Origin: Caldifarciminota bacterium
GTDB taxonomy: Bacteria > Hydrothermota > Hydrothermia > UBA1063 > CAJXJZ01
Assembly: GCA_026986775.1 (NCBI GenBank)
Contig: JALSNX010000022.1
Coordinates: 1-64,000 of the forward strand
Reading direction: 5' to 3'
Length of the DNA: 64,000 nt
Positions 55,843 to 64,000 of this stretch are shown here, in pieces (the first letter of the stretch is position 1; every line of letters starts with the position of its first letter). Below the pieces are notes generated by a model that was not told the origin of the DNA, made no database searches, and saw only the letters and a list, made by a program, of their open reading frames with translations. The position numbers were made by a program, and so were the translations under genes.

Positions 55843-57071
55843 TTTTTATCTCCTGGAAGCTCTCCTGCTTTTCCAATTGCGAATCTTGAGGAAATGGGAC
55901 CGAGCAGTTCGTGGAGCGCTGTTGTACCTAAGATGATGTTTATGAGATAGACACTGAACTTATGAAACTCCGGAAATTTGGCAACCGTAAGAGCAAGGCC
56001 AACAACTATTCCACCCTGAGGGAAAAGGCCAAATGCCAGGTATTTTGAAATAATACGGGGAGCTTTTGAGAGTTTACTTCCAATAAATACGCCTGAGAAT
56101 TTACCGGAGAATCTGACTATTACAAACAGGACCACAACAATGGCTGCTGTAAAAAGTGCTTTAAGTTGTAAGAATGCACCACCCAATACGAAAAACAGTA
56201 TGAAAATGAGTTCTTCATAGTATCTCTCTATTACTCCAAAGAGTTTATTTTCATCAATCTTCATATTTACAATAGTTGCCCCTGCGCTCATGGTTGAAAG
56301 TAGAGGGTCAAGTTTTAAATATTCAGACACAGAATAAATCAAAAATAGCGTACCAAAGACAAGTGCAACCACGCCACTATCCCGCATTACCCTTTTTGTT
56401 ACTCTGAAAAGGAGAAAGCCACCTGTAATTCCTATTATAATGGATAATAAAATATCTTTGATGGGTTCAAGTACAAGGGAAGAAAATGTAAGATGACCTC
56501 CCTGAGAAAACACAAGGGCAAGGCTTGTTGCAATACTGAAGTTTATTATACCGAAGGCATCGTCTGCTGCTGCAACCCCGAGTAATGTGGTGGTAAGAGG
56601 ACCACGTGCATTGTATTCATGTATTACAGCAAGTGAGGCTACAGGGTCTGTTGGAGATGCCATGGCTGCAAGGAGAAAAACAAAAGGTAGATAGTACGTT
56701 CTGTAATTGCCATAACCGGGCATAAGGTGTGGTAAGAACAGAGCAAAGAATACTATCATAAAAAGAAAAGCCATTTCCGCTTCAAACACAGTGATGAAGG
56801 TGATAACCTTGCCAAGGCGTTTTATTCTGTTATATGCAAGTGAACCACCTATCATGTATGTCACTATTGAAAGTGCAAAGTCTGTTATAACGTGGGAGTT
56901 TTTGATGAAGGACTGTGGTAAAACCCTGAATATGGATGGAGAAAGCAGCATTCCAATGATTATGTATCCTGAAACCCTTGGTAGTTTTAGTTTGTTAGCT
57001 ATGTATCCTCCCAGGAATCCAGAGAGAATCATTACTGCTATATAGAACAGCACGTTTAGATGTTGTTCCAT
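55839..57071 (-). CDS. Cation/proton antiporter (CPA family)
   Basis: A 410-aa polytopic membrane protein with about 12 hydrophobic segments, from ATG 57071 (AGGGAAGGG upstream). The core has ASPTDPVASLAVIHEYNARG and GVAAADDAFGIINFS. The adjacent Asp pair (DD) is the mark of electrogenic Na+/H+ antiporters of the NhaA/NapA type. The ion is not predictable with certainty. It is coupled to a CBS protein and preceded by a sugar epimerase. Confidence 0.85.
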   Translation of the reverse strand: MEQHLNVLFYIAVMILSGFLGGYIANKLKLPRVSGYIIIGMLLSPSIFRVLPQSFIKNSHVITDFALSIVTYMIGGSLAYNRIKRLGKVITFITVFEAEMAFLFMIVFFALFLPHLMPGYGNYRTYYLPFVFLLAAMASPTDPVASLAVIHEYNARGPLTTTLLGVAAADDAFGIINFSIATSLALVFSQGGHLTFSSLVLEPIKDILLSIIIGITGGFLLFRVTKRVMRDSGVVALVFGTLFLIYSVSEYLKLDPLLSTMSAGATIVNMKIDENKLFGVIERYYEELIFILFFVLGGAFLQLKALFTAAIVVVLFVIVRFSGKFSGVFIGSKLSKAPRIISKYLAFGLFPQGGIVVGLALTVAKFPEFHKFSVYLINIILGTTALHELLGPISSRFAIGKAGELPGDKK

Positions 57072-57072
57072 T

Positions 57073-58029
57073 TTACCCTTCCCTTTTGAGTTTTTTATAC
57101 CATGCAATGGTTTTTTTAAGGCCGCTTATTAAGGTATATTTTGGTTCATAGCCAAGTAATTTTCTCGCTTTTACAATTGAGCCCACACGTCTTTTTGGGT
57201 CTTCATAATTTACAGAGAACTTTTCATATGGGATAAATTTAAGTGTGGGTTTTGTGTCCATAAGTTCTCCTATTAGATTGGCAAGGTCAAGTATGGAAAT
57301 TTCCTCTTGTGTGCCAATATTTATAATCTCTCCGCACAGGTCATCTCTCTCAATGACTTTTATGGTGGCATCCACCACATCCTCAATGAACACAAAACTC
57401 CTTTTTTGCAGGCCGTCTCCATGTATCTCCACTTCACGGTTATTGTAGATTGAATCAATGAAAACGCCGATTGGCCCTCCCCACCAGTTTAAATGCTGTC
57501 TTGGTCCATAAATGCCAAAATATCGGAGAATACTCACGTATGTATCAAATTCATCCATATATGCAAATGCAAGGTGTTCATTATAGATTTTTGAAACAGC
57601 ATAGGTCCATCTCCGTGATGTGGTTGGTCCGAGCACAAGGTCACCCTCTTCTTTTAAAGGAAAATCAGTGCTTTTCCCGTAGACATCTGAGGTGGAAATC
57701 AATACGTATCTGGAGTTTTTCATTTTTGCCATATTCAAAAGATGCCTGTTAACCTCTATATTCAATGTGAGCGTTTTTAGCCCACTGGAGTACCTGGGAA
57801 TTTTGGATGCAATAAGGTTAACAATGACGTCAGGTTTACTTTCTTCATTGAACTTTAGTATATCTTTTTTTATGAATCTGAAGTTCTCTTTTCCTATATT
57901 ATGGGCGATATTTTCAAGTTTACCCTTTTCAAGATTATCTACAACTATTACATCATGTCCCCTTTCCACCAGGGCATCTGCGAGATGAGAACCAACAAAA
58001 CCAGCTCCGCCGGCAAGAAGTATCTGCAT
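57073..58029 (-). CDS. NAD-dependent nucleotide-sugar epimerase/dehydratase (SDR)
   Basis: A 318-aa extended SDR. The Rossmann motif is GGAGFVGSH near the N-terminus, with catalytic STSDVYG and YAVSK further on, and the substrate segment RYFGIYGPRQ. It is similar to UDP-glucose 4-epimerase or UDP-glucuronate decarboxylase-type enzymes; exact specificity is unclear. It is the first gene of the envelope operon. The ATG lacks a Shine-Dalgarno and lies one base after the predicted transcription start. Confidence 0.87.
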   Translation of the reverse strand: MQILLAGGAGFVGSHLADALVERGHDVIVVDNLEKGKLENIAHNIGKENFRFIKKDILKFNEESKPDVIVNLIASKIPRYSSGLKTLTLNIEVNRHLLNMAKMKNSRYVLISTSDVYGKSTDFPLKEEGDLVLGPTTSRRWTYAVSKIYNEHLAFAYMDEFDTYVSILRYFGIYGPRQHLNWWGGPIGVFIDSIYNNREVEIHGDGLQKRSFVFIEDVVDATIKVIERDDLCGEIINIGTQEEISILDLANLIGELMDTKPTLKFIPYEKFSVNYEDPKRRVGSIVKARKLLGYEPKYTLISGLKKTIAWYKKLKREG

Positions 58030-58036
58030 GAATTAT

Positions 58037-58065
58037 ATTATATGCAGTGTATTATGTAATTGAAA
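58037..58065 (-). promoter_or_regulatory. Promoter of the envelope operon (near-leaderless)
   Basis: Minus strand TATAAT (58042-58037) with a weak -35 TTTCAA (58065-58060) at 17 bp. The predicted +1 is 58030, one base before the epimerase ATG. A second overlapping TATAAT (58037-58032) lies too close to the ATG to be used for it. Confidence 0.6.
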
Positions 58066-58125
58066 AAGATAGCGTAATCTTAAAAATGAATCCCTATCTT
58101 GGTAATATTAAAAAAACACCACTAT

Positions 58126-58155
58126 TTGACATAACATCCCCCCCCTCATTATTAT
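58126..58155 (+). promoter_or_regulatory. Protease promoter with C8 tract in the spacer
   Basis: A perfect TTGACA (58126-58131) and TATTAT (58150-58155) are 18 bp apart, and the spacer holds eight consecutive Cs (58138-58145). Loss of one C would give the optimal 17-bp spacer. A perfect TATAAT at 58153-58158 is 21 bp from the -35, which is too far. Confidence 0.65.
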
Positions 58156-58186
58156 AATAGACAAGAAACAGGAGGCAGGAGCAAAA

Positions 58187-59401
58187 ATGATAAAGTGGAT
58201 GTTCATATTGTTTCTGGTTAACTGTAAATCATGCGGGTCCCACAGTTACACAGCATGGGGCATCTGGTGGGACATTAACAGTATAAGCACAATAAAAGTC
58301 TATATAAGTGATAATTTTGGAAGTGTGATTAGAGATGCAATAATCAGGAATGTAATAAACACATGGGGAAGTTATACACCTGACCATGGATTTTCTTTGC
58401 AATACACTCCCTATCAGAGTGATTGTTACATAGGAATTTACATAGATTCTGACCTCGGTGCTGATGAGCTTTATATGGAAGAACTTGCCATAACTGACCC
58501 ACTGTGCTTTAACGATACCACAGGCAGGATAGATGCGCCCAGTCCGTGTCATCCTGCAATAAAAATAAGTGTGGCAGACCCACATTTGTTGGCACAGCAT
58601 GGCAAAGACCTATATACGATATTACGTCATGAGATGGGGCATGCACTTGGATTGTGGCACACCAGAGACACCGCATGTCTTATGTACCCTTATTACACCG
58701 GAGTGAAGGATATTGGTGAAGGTGAAGATAACGGCCTTACCTGCATTTATGGTACTTTGTTTGGAGATAGAGTCAGACCATCATCAGGTTCAGATACCAG
58801 AGCAAAAGTAATAGATAGAAGGCATGTTACCATAAAAATACTTGAGGGAGCCTGTAATGGAGATGGAACTAATGGTGCGGATTCAGCAAAAATAAAGATG
58901 AATTTTTACCATAATGGGAAAGGTATGACATGGGAAGTAATAGACAGTTTTAATTATGCATCAAGATACTACGAAGACAGTATAGTGGTTGAATTACCTG
59001 TTGATGACACAAATTATTCAGGATGGCGTGTTGTAAAGAGTTACATTTACTTTCCTGATACTGTAATTGTTAATATTTCAGACACCTTCAATTTTAATGC
59101 TTTAGAGGTGCATGAGAAATCATATACCAGTGATTTCATGAAGGACTCAATTATCAAAGTTTCTTTCAAAGACGGTATTTTACTGGTAACTAACAATGGA
59201 GATTTTCCCGTAAAACTCGCCATTTACAATGTTGCTGGACAGAAGGTGTTAAAATCATTATACTTAAATCCGAGGGAAACAAAAGGACATCATTTAAAAC
59301 CGGGTTATTATTTGATAAGAGGTGAGTATGAAAACAGTGAAAATAAAAAAGAGGTATTTGTTAAGCGTTTTATCATACCTTATAAAGGAGGTAAGTTATG
59401 A
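58187..59401 (+). CDS. Secreted matrixin-like zinc metalloprotease with sorting-type C-terminus
   Basis: A 404-aa exported protein. A signal peptide (residues 1 to about 13) ends LVNC, possibly an Asn-type lipobox. The catalytic zinc motif HEMGHALGLWH (148-158) and the Met-turn CLMYP (164-168) are those of M10-type metzincins. The C-terminal about 80 residues (LAIYNVAGQKVLKSL...LKPGYYLIRGEY) look like the beta-sandwich sorting domains of type IX-type secreted proteins, or a FlgD-like Ig domain. AGGAG lies five bases before the ATG. It is co-transcribed with the next gene (ATGA overlap). Confidence 0.85.
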   Translation: MIKWMFILFLVNCKSCGSHSYTAWGIWWDINSISTIKVYISDNFGSVIRDAIIRNVINTWGSYTPDHGFSLQYTPYQSDCYIGIYIDSDLGADELYMEELAITDPLCFNDTTGRIDAPSPCHPAIKISVADPHLLAQHGKDLYTILRHEMGHALGLWHTRDTACLMYPYYTGVKDIGEGEDNGLTCIYGTLFGDRVRPSSGSDTRAKVIDRRHVTIKILEGACNGDGTNGADSAKIKMNFYHNGKGMTWEVIDSFNYASRYYEDSIVVELPVDDTNYSGWRVVKSYIYFPDTVIVNISDTFNFNALEVHEKSYTSDFMKDSIIKVSFKDGILLVTNNGDFPVKLAIYNVAGQKVLKSLYLNPRETKGHHLKPGYYLIRGEYENSENKKEVFVKRFIIPYKGGKL

Positions 59402-60462
59402 AAAAAGTCCTTTTAATAATACTGATATTTTCTCTTAATTGCTCACTGATAAAGAAAAAAGACAATTTTGATTTAAGGCATATTGAAGGATATGTGGGCA
59501 GGTGGATGCTGAAACATGAGGTGGGAGGATATGTGGCAGCACAACTTTTGAAGATGTATCTTCTGGAGAAGGGTATAAAGGTAGATGATGAAGAATGGAG
59601 AGATATGGATGTAGCGAAGAAATGGCTAAATGCACATAAAGATTATTTCAGTGACAGTCTGATAGTAGGGGAGCTAATACGTTTATTTTCCCGGATAGGT
59701 ATAAGCACTGGTATGGTGATTTCAGGACGGATGGAGAGGGCTTATTTTGGATGGGAGTTTGATTTTGGAAAGGGAGAGAGGCTTTACTGGTATCCTGAAC
59801 CCCGGAAGGTTATGGCATTGATGATGGGGCATTTAGAATACTTTACAGGCCCTTATTGTAAATATGGAAGAGACAATAAGAGGATTTTGATAACATTTCC
59901 ATCTGGAGAATCAGGTCTGATAAGTCCTGTAAACAGTGTTATTCCATGGAGAGGACCTCAGCATGTGGACAGTGTCCTTGTATTTTTTTACGAAGGTAAA
60001 TGGGAGGATATGGAGTTTTTGAGAAAACTTAATCAACTTCACGCTACAATGGGTGTGCATATATATACAGGAATGGGTGCAGAAACCTTTATTTCACATT
60101 TTATAAGCAAAGAGTGTGTAAGATACACAAATGGTATATTCTTTTTAAAGGACAGCATATTTTATTATGCTTATCCTTTATCAGAAGAACTTTACAGGCA
60201 TCCCACAGATGCCATCTTACCTGAGGTAACAGAGGACCCATCCATTTATGTATGGGGAGAGAGAATAAGGAGAAAGGACACCATGAAGGGGATACCGTAT
60301 TTTGATCCGCGTCCAGCCGGGCCGTCATTTCGTTATACAACTTATCTGGATGTAATGAATTTTATCAGGAGGCATAAAAAAGACTTAAAGAGAATAAGAC
60401 GTAGATGGTTGAAGATGCATAAAAAGACAAGAAAGCATTGGATGATATATCATTCTAAATAA
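59398..60462 (+). CDS. Putative lipoprotein of unknown function
   Basis: A 354-aa protein I do not recognise. The N-terminus MKKVLLIILIFSLNC looks like a lipoprotein signal with Asn before the Cys, the same unusual box as in the upstream protease. The body is rich in Tyr/Trp/Arg (RAYFGWEFDFGKGERLYWYPEP). The last 35 residues are very basic (RRHKKDLKRIRRRWLKMHKK). AAGGAGGTAAG precedes the ATG, which overlaps the protease stop. Co-expression suggests a partner or substrate of the protease; this is inference only. Confidence 0.7.
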   Translation: MKKVLLIILIFSLNCSLIKKKDNFDLRHIEGYVGRWMLKHEVGGYVAAQLLKMYLLEKGIKVDDEEWRDMDVAKKWLNAHKDYFSDSLIVGELIRLFSRIGISTGMVISGRMERAYFGWEFDFGKGERLYWYPEPRKVMALMMGHLEYFTGPYCKYGRDNKRILITFPSGESGLISPVNSVIPWRGPQHVDSVLVFFYEGKWEDMEFLRKLNQLHATMGVHIYTGMGAETFISHFISKECVRYTNGIFFLKDSIFYYAYPLSEELYRHPTDAILPEVTEDPSIYVWGERIRRKDTMKGIPYFDPRPAGPSFRYTTYLDVMNFIRRHKKDLKRIRRRWLKMHKKTRKHWMIYHSK

Positions 60463-60606
60463 AGACTGTTTTGACTTAGCCTCTTAATGAAGGGTTGACT
60501 TTTTTCTTCATATCCTACCTTTACTCTCCTTAAATGCTTTCCACTGTATTTCTAAATCAAAGAATCCCAATGTAGGCGAAATTATTTTTTGAGGAATTAG
60601 GCAGTG

Positions 60607-60635
60607 TTGTTTTTTCATATCGGCTCTTATATAAT
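60607..60635 (+). promoter_or_regulatory. Promoter of lptA-like/lptB/rpoN unit (leaderless)
   Basis: TTGTTT (60607-60612), a 17-bp spacer and a perfect TATAAT (60630-60635). The predicted +1 is 60642, the A of the ATG. The 179-nt gap before it holds a small ATGAAG/CTTCAT dyad but no convincing terminator. Confidence 0.65.
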
Positions 60636-60641
60636 ATCAAA

Positions 60642-61505
60642 ATGATGTTAGTGTTGCTAACAATAGTTGCCTTTAACTTTGAAGCTGGGGTGTTAAAACT
60701 TGAAAAAAGAGATAGTTTTTATGTTACGAGACTGCTTGATTCAGTTTATATATACAATGATACCATGAAAATACTGGGAGATTATGGCGTATTCAATGAA
60801 AAAGATAATATGCTCTTTGTGGGGGGAGATGTGCTACTTTTAACACCTGAAATCAGGGCCTTGAGTGATTCCTTGATGATTCGTGAGGGTGGTAATATAA
60901 TCCACTTTATGGGTAGTTGTGAGATAGTGCAGAAGGAAAGTGATACGTTATGGGGAAAACAGGTGAAAATTGTAGGGGATACCTTATTGGCCACAGACAG
61001 TGTCAGGGGACATTTTACTAAAAAGAACCTGCTTTTTTATGCGGATACCCTACTCGCATATGATTCCACATATATTCTTATGGGACAGGACGTCTGGATT
61101 AAAAGGATTTTCAGGGATACACTGGTATTTAAAGGAGCGTATCTGAGAATTTCAGGGGATACCGTATTCTCAGATGCAGCACCTGTTATAGAGGTCGGAA
61201 AATACATAGTAAAAGGTGATACTTTTTATTATCAGGAATCAGATTCTTCAGGTAGCTTCTTTGGCAGTGTCACCATCTCATGGGATTCTGGAATTGCCAC
61301 TGGTGATACAGTTTTTTTCTACCTGCAGGATGAGTCACTTGACAGCCTGATACTCACAGGTAAGTGCAATCTTCAAAAACGCGCTGAGAAAAACACTGTA
61401 GAGCTCAATGGGTCATTGTTCAGAGTCTATTTTGAAAATGATAGTTTGAAAGAGCTTGTTGCAGAAAGCTCACATGGTGTAATGAGGAGTAGAAGGAATG
61501 AGTGA
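60642..61505 (+). CDS. OstA/LptA-LptC-type periplasmic LPS transport protein
   Basis: A 287-aa protein with a short hydrophobic N-terminus and repeated short beta-strands of the OstA type (MLFVGGDVLLLTPEIRALSDSLMIREGG; GKQVKIVGDTLLATD; LLFYADTLLAYD). This fits an LptA/LptC jellyroll bridge carrying LPS across the periplasm. The immediately following lptB and rpoN reproduce the classic lptA-lptB-rpoN order, which supports the call. The ATG has no Shine-Dalgarno and coincides with the predicted transcript start. ATG 60645 is an alternative. Confidence 0.8.
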   Translation: MMLVLLTIVAFNFEAGVLKLEKRDSFYVTRLLDSVYIYNDTMKILGDYGVFNEKDNMLFVGGDVLLLTPEIRALSDSLMIREGGNIIHFMGSCEIVQKESDTLWGKQVKIVGDTLLATDSVRGHFTKKNLLFYADTLLAYDSTYILMGQDVWIKRIFRDTLVFKGAYLRISGDTVFSDAAPVIEVGKYIVKGDTFYYQESDSSGSFFGSVTISWDSGIATGDTVFFYLQDESLDSLILTGKCNLQKRAEKNTVELNGSLFRVYFENDSLKELVAESSHGVMRSRRNE

Positions 61506-62220
61506 GCTTCGTGCTGTGAAACTGAGGAAGATTTATAAAAAAAGGGAAGTGGTTAAGGGTATAACAATAAAGGTGAAGCAGGGAGAAGTTGTTGGGCTCC
61601 TTGGTCCGAATGGTGCAGGTAAGACGACGTCTTTTTACATGATAATGGGGGCGGTGAGGCCAGATGGAGGAAAGATTTACTTTGATGGAAAGGATATATC
61701 TTCTTATCCAATGTATAAAAGGGCAGGACTCGGGATAAGTTATCTGCCACAGGAAAGTTCTGTCTTCAGAAGGCTAACTGTATGGGAAAATATAGAGGCT
61801 GTTTTGGAAATGAGGGGAGTGGATAAAGAAACGAGGAAAAAGAGAACAGAGGAACTTCTCAATCTGTTCAATATTTATAAGCTGAAAAATTCCATTGCCA
61901 TGACCCTTTCAGGTGGTGAGAGGCGAAGGCTGGAAGTGGCAAGGGCACTTGCAATTGAGCCCCGAATTTTATTACTTGATGAACCTTTCACCGGGATAGA
62001 CCCAAAAACCAGAGAGGAGATACAGGATATTATAATTCAACTTAAAGATATGAACATCGGTATTCTGATTACCGACCATAATGTAAGAGAAACACTTGCT
62101 ATCTGTGATAGAGCCTATATAATATATGATGGCAGAATTCTTTTACATGGAACAGCAGAGGAGTTGATTAATAATGAAGAGGCAAGAAAGATCTATCTTG
62201 GCAGGAGGTTTAGTCTATGA
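61498..62220 (+). CDS. lptB: LPS export ABC transporter ATP-binding protein LptB
   Basis: A 240-aa ABC ATPase. The Walker A GPNGAGKTT, Q-loop SYLPQESSVFRRLTVWEN, signature LSGGERRRLEVARALA, and Walker B ILLLDEPFTGIDP followed by ITDHNVRETL are characteristic of LptB. It powers LPS extraction with LptF/LptG. It overlaps the upstream OstA-like gene by eight bases and rpoN by four. Confidence 0.95.
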   Translation: MSELRAVKLRKIYKKREVVKGITIKVKQGEVVGLLGPNGAGKTTSFYMIMGAVRPDGGKIYFDGKDISSYPMYKRAGLGISYLPQESSVFRRLTVWENIEAVLEMRGVDKETRKKRTEELLNLFNIYKLKNSIAMTLSGGERRRLEVARALAIEPRILLLDEPFTGIDPKTREEIQDIIIQLKDMNIGILITDHNVRETLAICDRAYIIYDGRILLHGTAEELINNEEARKIYLGRRFSL

Positions 62221-63527
62221 AGCTTGAGCATAGATTGCAGGAAAGGCTTGAACTCAAGCTCAAGCCCATTCCTCTTTTAGTACTGGAGGCAAAAATTCTT
62301 GAACTTCCAGCGCTGGAGCTTGAAGAGGCAATTATAAATGAAGTTGAGGCAAACCCAATTCTTGATGTACCTGAAAGTCTTGAAAATAGCATTAATACCA
62401 TGCTGAAAAAAGCAGAGTACCTATCCTATGAACCGGAGTTAAACGCTCATCCTATGGGAGGATATGAAGATGATACTCCCTCTCCTGAAGAACTCCTTGA
62501 AGCCCCACCTGTATCCGTGTGGGACAGACTTGAAGTTCAGGCAAGTGCTGAGTTTACAGAGGAAAATGAGAGAAGGATAGCAATGGCCATACTTGATAAT
62601 TTAGATGGGAAAGGATTTTTGAGCATAAGCGAAGAGGAGCTCGCAAAAATAACAGGTTCGGATTTAAATGATGTGAAAAAGGTAAGGCGCTCGTTTATGG
62701 AACTTGATCCGGTGGGCTCTGGCAGTCTTTCAATCTCTGAGTTTCTGCTTTTCCAGTTGCTTTTAAGACGTTTAATTTCAGAAGAAGAATTCAAAGAGTT
62801 TGCAGAGCATCTTGATGAAAATAAGATAAAAGAGATAACCCGGAATTTGAAAATAAGTCTTCTTCCGTATCCGTTCAGTCTGTATGAGAAAGACTCACCT
62901 CTCTATGTTATCCCTGAAATCACATTTAAAATTGTAGATGGAAAAATACAGGTTGAAATTTATGAGTCACCGTTTACAAGTTTACAGATAAATCCACTCT
63001 ATGAGGAGATGTTGCGTTCTAAAAGTACACCAAAGGATATAAAGAAGTTTCTTGCAGTGAAGTATAAAAGTGCCCAGAAATTCAGAGAGGCCTTAATAAA
63101 AAGAAGGGAGTATATACGAAGAATTGCAGAGTTTATTGCTCAAAAACAGGAGGATTTTCTTTTAGGAAAAGCGTCTTATCCTGTTCCGGTAAGTCAGAAG
63201 GACGCTTCAGTTGAGCTTGAAATACCGCCATCAACACTGAACCGAATATTGAAGGAAAAGTATGCAGATACGCCAAGAGGCATATTTGCATTACGTTTCT
63301 TCTTTAAGCGTGGTGTTCGTGGCGCTCATTTTGCCCTATCTCAGGATGAATTGGGTGATATTATTCGCGAAATTATAGAGAGTGAAGATAAGGCGCATCC
63401 TCTCTCTGATGAGGAGATTACAGCGATTTTATACCAGAGAGGCATAAAGATTAAAAGGAGGACTGTTGCAGCCAAAAGGAAGGAACTCGGCATTCCGTCC
63501 TCAAGAGAGAGAAGAATAAGAGAGTAA
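62217..63527 (+). CDS. rpoN: RNA polymerase sigma-54 factor
   Basis: A 436-aa sigma-54. Region I (RLQERLELKLKPIPLLVLEAKILELPALELE in part) is low in Gln compared with proteobacterial RpoN. The core-binding domain has ILDNLDGKGFLSISEEELA and ELDPVGSGSLSISEFLLFQ. The C-terminal RpoN box reads KRRTVAAKRKEL, a variant of the usual ARRTVAKYRE. It directs polymerase to -24/-12 promoters and needs an AAA+ activator such as the one at 45792-47642. Position after lptB is typical. Confidence 0.93.
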   Translation: MKLEHRLQERLELKLKPIPLLVLEAKILELPALELEEAIINEVEANPILDVPESLENSINTMLKKAEYLSYEPELNAHPMGGYEDDTPSPEELLEAPPVSVWDRLEVQASAEFTEENERRIAMAILDNLDGKGFLSISEEELAKITGSDLNDVKKVRRSFMELDPVGSGSLSISEFLLFQLLLRRLISEEEFKEFAEHLDENKIKEITRNLKISLLPYPFSLYEKDSPLYVIPEITFKIVDGKIQVEIYESPFTSLQINPLYEEMLRSKSTPKDIKKFLAVKYKSAQKFREALIKRREYIRRIAEFIAQKQEDFLLGKASYPVPVSQKDASVELEIPPSTLNRILKEKYADTPRGIFALRFFFKRGVRGAHFALSQDELGDIIREIIESEDKAHPLSDEEITAILYQRGIKIKRRTVAAKRKELGIPSSRERRIRE

Positions 63528-64000
63528 TGTATAAGATTTATCGCTTTCTTAACACGCTCTTTACCCTGCCCATACGTTCACCGGGTATAGGTGGTGCCTC
63601 AAGACCATCTGTCTGGTTTCACATTGCATCCCTTGGTGAAATCAATTCAGCTCGTGGTCTAATTGACAGGTTTCTGGAAAATGAATATTTCGTGTTCGCT
63701 ACGGTGTTTACAGGTTCAGGATATGAAAGATTAAAGGATATGTATAAAGGAGTCAGAAATTTTGAGGTGGTCAGGTTCCCATACGATAAAGCTGGTTTTA
63801 TTGAAAAGGTTTATAAGCTAAAGAGTATAAGGGCATTAATTATAGTTGAGACAGAACTCTGGCCAAATCTCATTAATGTGAGCGCAAAATATACAAACCT
63901 CTACCTTGTAAACGCAAGAATATCCGATAAGAACGCAGCAAGAATCAAGAAATTTGAGGTTTTTTTCAGAGGATTACTTGACAAATTTTCACTGATTTTT
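63527..64000 (+). CDS. waaA: Kdo transferase WaaA/KdtA, N-terminal part (cut by window end)
   Basis: The first 158 codons of a gene running off the window. The start ATG overlaps the rpoN stop (TAATG). The sequence MYKIYRFLNTLFTLPIRSPG, then WFHIASLGEINSARGL, VETELWPNLI and NARISDKNA matches the N-terminal donor half of 3-deoxy-D-manno-octulosonic acid transferase, which adds Kdo to lipid A. It agrees with the lpt genes in showing an LPS-bearing outer membrane. Confidence 0.88.
   Translation, partial: MYKIYRFLNTLFTLPIRSPGIGGASRPSVWFHIASLGEINSARGLIDRFLENEYFVFATVFTGSGYERLKDMYKGVRNFEVVRFPYDKAGFIEKVYKLKSIRALIIVETELWPNLINVSAKYTNLYLVNARISDKNAARIKKFEVFFRGLLDKFSLIF

Noticed and set aside
60463..60606. 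Terminator or small gene in the gap after the unknown lipoprotein
   Set aside because: The ATGAAG/CTTCAT dyad is only 6 bp and AT-rich with no clean T tract after it, and no ORF with a ribosome-binding site was found.

Overview
The window is a chromosomal segment of a Gram-negative-type (diderm) bacterium. Arg codons are mostly AGA/AGG, the proteins are rich in Lys and Glu, and L33, L36, S4, S14, L24 and Adk all carry Cys zinc ribbons. This gives a thermophile-like impression. Lpt and Kdo-transferase genes show an LPS-type outer membrane. A secreted protease has a C-terminal sorting-like domain of the kind found in FCB-group and WOR-3/Hydrothermae-like lineages. I cannot place the organism precisely; an uncultivated thermophilic phylum is my best guess.

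Region 1 (1-30.5 kb): tRNA-fMet and tRNA-Trp, then an uninterrupted + strand supercluster. It runs rpmG-secE-nusG-rplKAJL-rpoBC-rpsLG-fusA-tuf, the S10 and spc sets through secY-adk-map-infA, then rpmJ-rpsMKD-rpoA-rplQ, ending in a strong terminator. Internal promoters precede rpsL and rpmJ, and a hairpin separates rplL from rpoB. The tuf product has an unusually divergent switch I.

Region 2 (30.5-44.6 kb): recF-dciA-gyrB, an HU gene, a lipoprotein, argF and a TPR lipoprotein on the minus strand, a second HU gene followed by a 31-aa basic ribosomal-protein-like ORF, a phosphodiesterase, tRNA-Arg, NIF3, gatB, a diguanylate cyclase, and a MoxR-DUF58-transglutaminase operon.

Region 3 (44.6-58.0 kb, minus strand): two transcription blocks. 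One is a regulatory block of a Ser/Thr kinase-TPR protein, a sigma-54 activator, and an HD-GYP gene behind a well-formed sigma-54 promoter with upstream dyad sites. The other is an envelope operon of epimerase, cation/proton antiporter, CBS protein, HAD phosphatase, PMM/PGM, LptD and an MBL-fold protein.

Region 4 (58.1-64 kb, + strand): a secreted metalloprotease plus an unknown lipoprotein behind a promoter whose spacer holds a C8 tract, then lptA/C-like, lptB, rpoN and a waaA gene cut by the window edge.

Most genes have good Shine-Dalgarno sites. Four lack one and instead have TATAAT placed so that transcription would start at, or 1-2 nt before, the ATG. Leaderless transcripts are therefore likely. 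No CRISPR array, insertion sequence, prophage or rRNA was seen, and no gene-free stretch exceeds 300 bases.
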